Part shown: piece after piece, positions 5,708 through 6,486 of the stretch
Numbering within the stretch: position 1 is the first letter of the stretch
Layout of the letters: each line of letters opens with the position of its first letter
NCBI GenBank assembly: GCA_902797565.1
Contig: CADBTO010000006.1
Coordinates: forward strand, 1-6,486
Reading direction: 5' to 3'
Source: an uncultured Lachnospiraceae bacterium
GTDB lineage: Bacteria; Bacillota; Clostridia; Lachnospirales; Lachnospiraceae
DNA length: 6,486 bases
The notes under the pieces: generated by a model
The model's input: the letters and a program-made list of their open reading frames with translations, nothing else
Told to the model about the DNA's origin: nothing
Database searches by the model: none
Translations under genes and position numbers: made by a program

Positions 5708-6486
5708 TTATCCCATCATCCTTGTAACCATTGTTTCAACCGAAGGCTGCGGTTCCGTTTCATGATCGCCTGGTGCCGGCACCACGAGCTTCAGCCCCAG
5801 AGATTTAATTGCATGCAGATATGGCTCCTTCTCCTGGTCATTCAGCCCATCCTCAAACACTTTTTGATGCAGCATCTGCGCATAATCGACACAGATCTGC
5901 CGGTAGCAGTCCTTGTACGAACTATATCCCAGTTCTGCCAGCGCCTCCGCCCGCACCTGGTTTTTGAGCTTGCTCTTTTTGATCCGTTTCAGCCGCTCCT
6001 TCTCCGGATGCTTTTCAAGGATCTCATCTATCGCCTCGTCCACATGCAGGTACGCATCCACCGAATCCCGCCAGTTTGATTTCTTCCATTTCCTGTTCAG
6101 GAAACGATCATATCCGATATCCAGCGCTGTAGAAACCAGGCCAGCGATCCCGCCAATTGGTGCCAGAAGCCCTGTGGAAATCAACGCTCCGGAAACCGCT
6201 GTGAGCACACCAGTGGCAGCGCCAACCAGCCCGCCGGTGAACTGGCGATTTGCCTCCCGGTTCTGGAGTTCCAAAAACTCCGTCAACTGCTGTTCTTCCG
6301 GAGAAAGTTCCCCTTCCTTCTTTGCTTTCTTTTTCGCCTTCCGGATATCCTTCCACGAACTGACCGCACGGCCTGCCTGGATTCCGTTCGCGACAGTCTG
6401 GACGGCACCCGCAACGGCCACAACACCGCCCGATATCACAAGAAGCCAGTCCCCAGTTGTCTCTGCAACACGCCACAGGTTCTGCG
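5708..6486 (-). CDS. Glycine-rich probable membrane protein, 5' end outside the window
   Basis: The frame is open to the right edge (258 residues seen). I do not recognise the family. Counting from the first complete codon, residues about 13-38 (WLLVISGGVVAVAGAVQ and on) and 83-123 (GGLVGAATGVLTAVSGAL, then GLLAPIGGIAGLVSTAL) are hydrophobic and glycine/alanine-rich, like glycine-zipper membrane helices or hairpins. Between them is a charged helical stretch with KAKKKAKKEGELSPEEQQ. The rest (about 125-235) is a charged helical domain, followed by a Pro/Glu-rich tail (APGDHETEPQPSVE). A GTG at 6439 could be a start (243 residues), but the frame upstream still reads like protein (LWRVAETTGDWLL) and the GTG has only a weak GGGGA site. 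I therefore think the gene begins beyond the window. It precedes the acetyltransferase gene by 4 bases and probably shares its transcript. Confidence 0.75.
   Translation of the reverse strand, partial: QNLWRVAETTGDWLLVISGGVVAVAGAVQTVANGIQAGRAVSSWKDIRKAKKKAKKEGELSPEEQQLTEFLELQNREANRQFTGGLVGAATGVLTAVSGALISTGLLAPIGGIAGLVSTALDIGYDRFLNRKWKKSNWRDSVDAYLHVDEAIDEILEKHPEKERLKRIKKSKLKNQVRAEALAELGYSSYKDCYRQICVDYAQMLHQKVFEDGLNDQEKEPYLHAIKSLGLKLVVPAPGDHETEPQPSVETMVTRMMG

Noticed and set aside
6437..6439. GTG at 6439 as the start of the glycine-rich protein
   Set aside because: The frame stays open to the window edge with protein-like sequence and the ribosome binding site is weak, so I kept the gene as partial; the GTG start is not excluded.

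Overview
The window looks like chromosomal DNA from a low-to-medium GC Firmicute, most likely a Lachnospiraceae-type gut Clostridium. The reasons are strong AGGAGG-type ribosome binding sites, TTG starts, sigma-A-like promoters, a DUF6465-type small protein, and a parvulin-like lipoprotein preceded by a small acidic protein. These are family-level impressions from memory; no search was run. No tRNA, rRNA, CRISPR array, insertion sequence or phage gene was seen.

Layout, left to right. (1) Positions 1-877, minus: the N-terminal part of a CheB-CheR fusion (methylesterase then methyltransferase), running off the left edge. (2) Positions 878-1069: a divergent intergenic region with back-to-back promoter candidates and a small inverted repeat. 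(3) Positions 1070-2659, plus: a hybrid histidine-kinase-like protein whose kinase half has lost its phospho-acceptor histidine and ATP-binding boxes, while its C-terminal receiver domain is intact. A classic terminator follows. (4) Positions 2808-3269, plus: a DUF6465-like protein with a Lys/Ala/Glu-rich, histone-H1-like N-terminal tail. (5) A bidirectional terminator at 3302-3360 separates it from the convergent next unit. (6) Positions 3369-4635, minus: a two-gene operon of a small acidic protein followed by a parvulin-like lipoprotein that lacks both catalytic histidines. Its promoter sits immediately beside a perfect 17-bp-arm palindrome. (7) Positions 4801-6486, minus: a tightly packed pair. 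A glycine-rich probable membrane protein (5' end beyond the window) is followed after 4 bases by a GNAT acetyltransferase with an extra C-terminal half. No gene-free stretch exceeds 300 bases.

How the parts may work together. The CheB-CheR fusion and the pseudokinase-receiver protein share a divergent regulatory region and may be one signalling module, with the receiver phosphorylated by another kinase (inference). The small acidic protein and the lipoprotein are translationally coupled, as are the glycine-rich protein and the acetyltransferase. At three of the predicted promoters an inverted repeat begins at or within a few bases of the expected transcription start. I see no clear defence or mobile system. 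The most interesting items are the catalytically degenerate kinase and the palindrome at the start of the lipoprotein operon.
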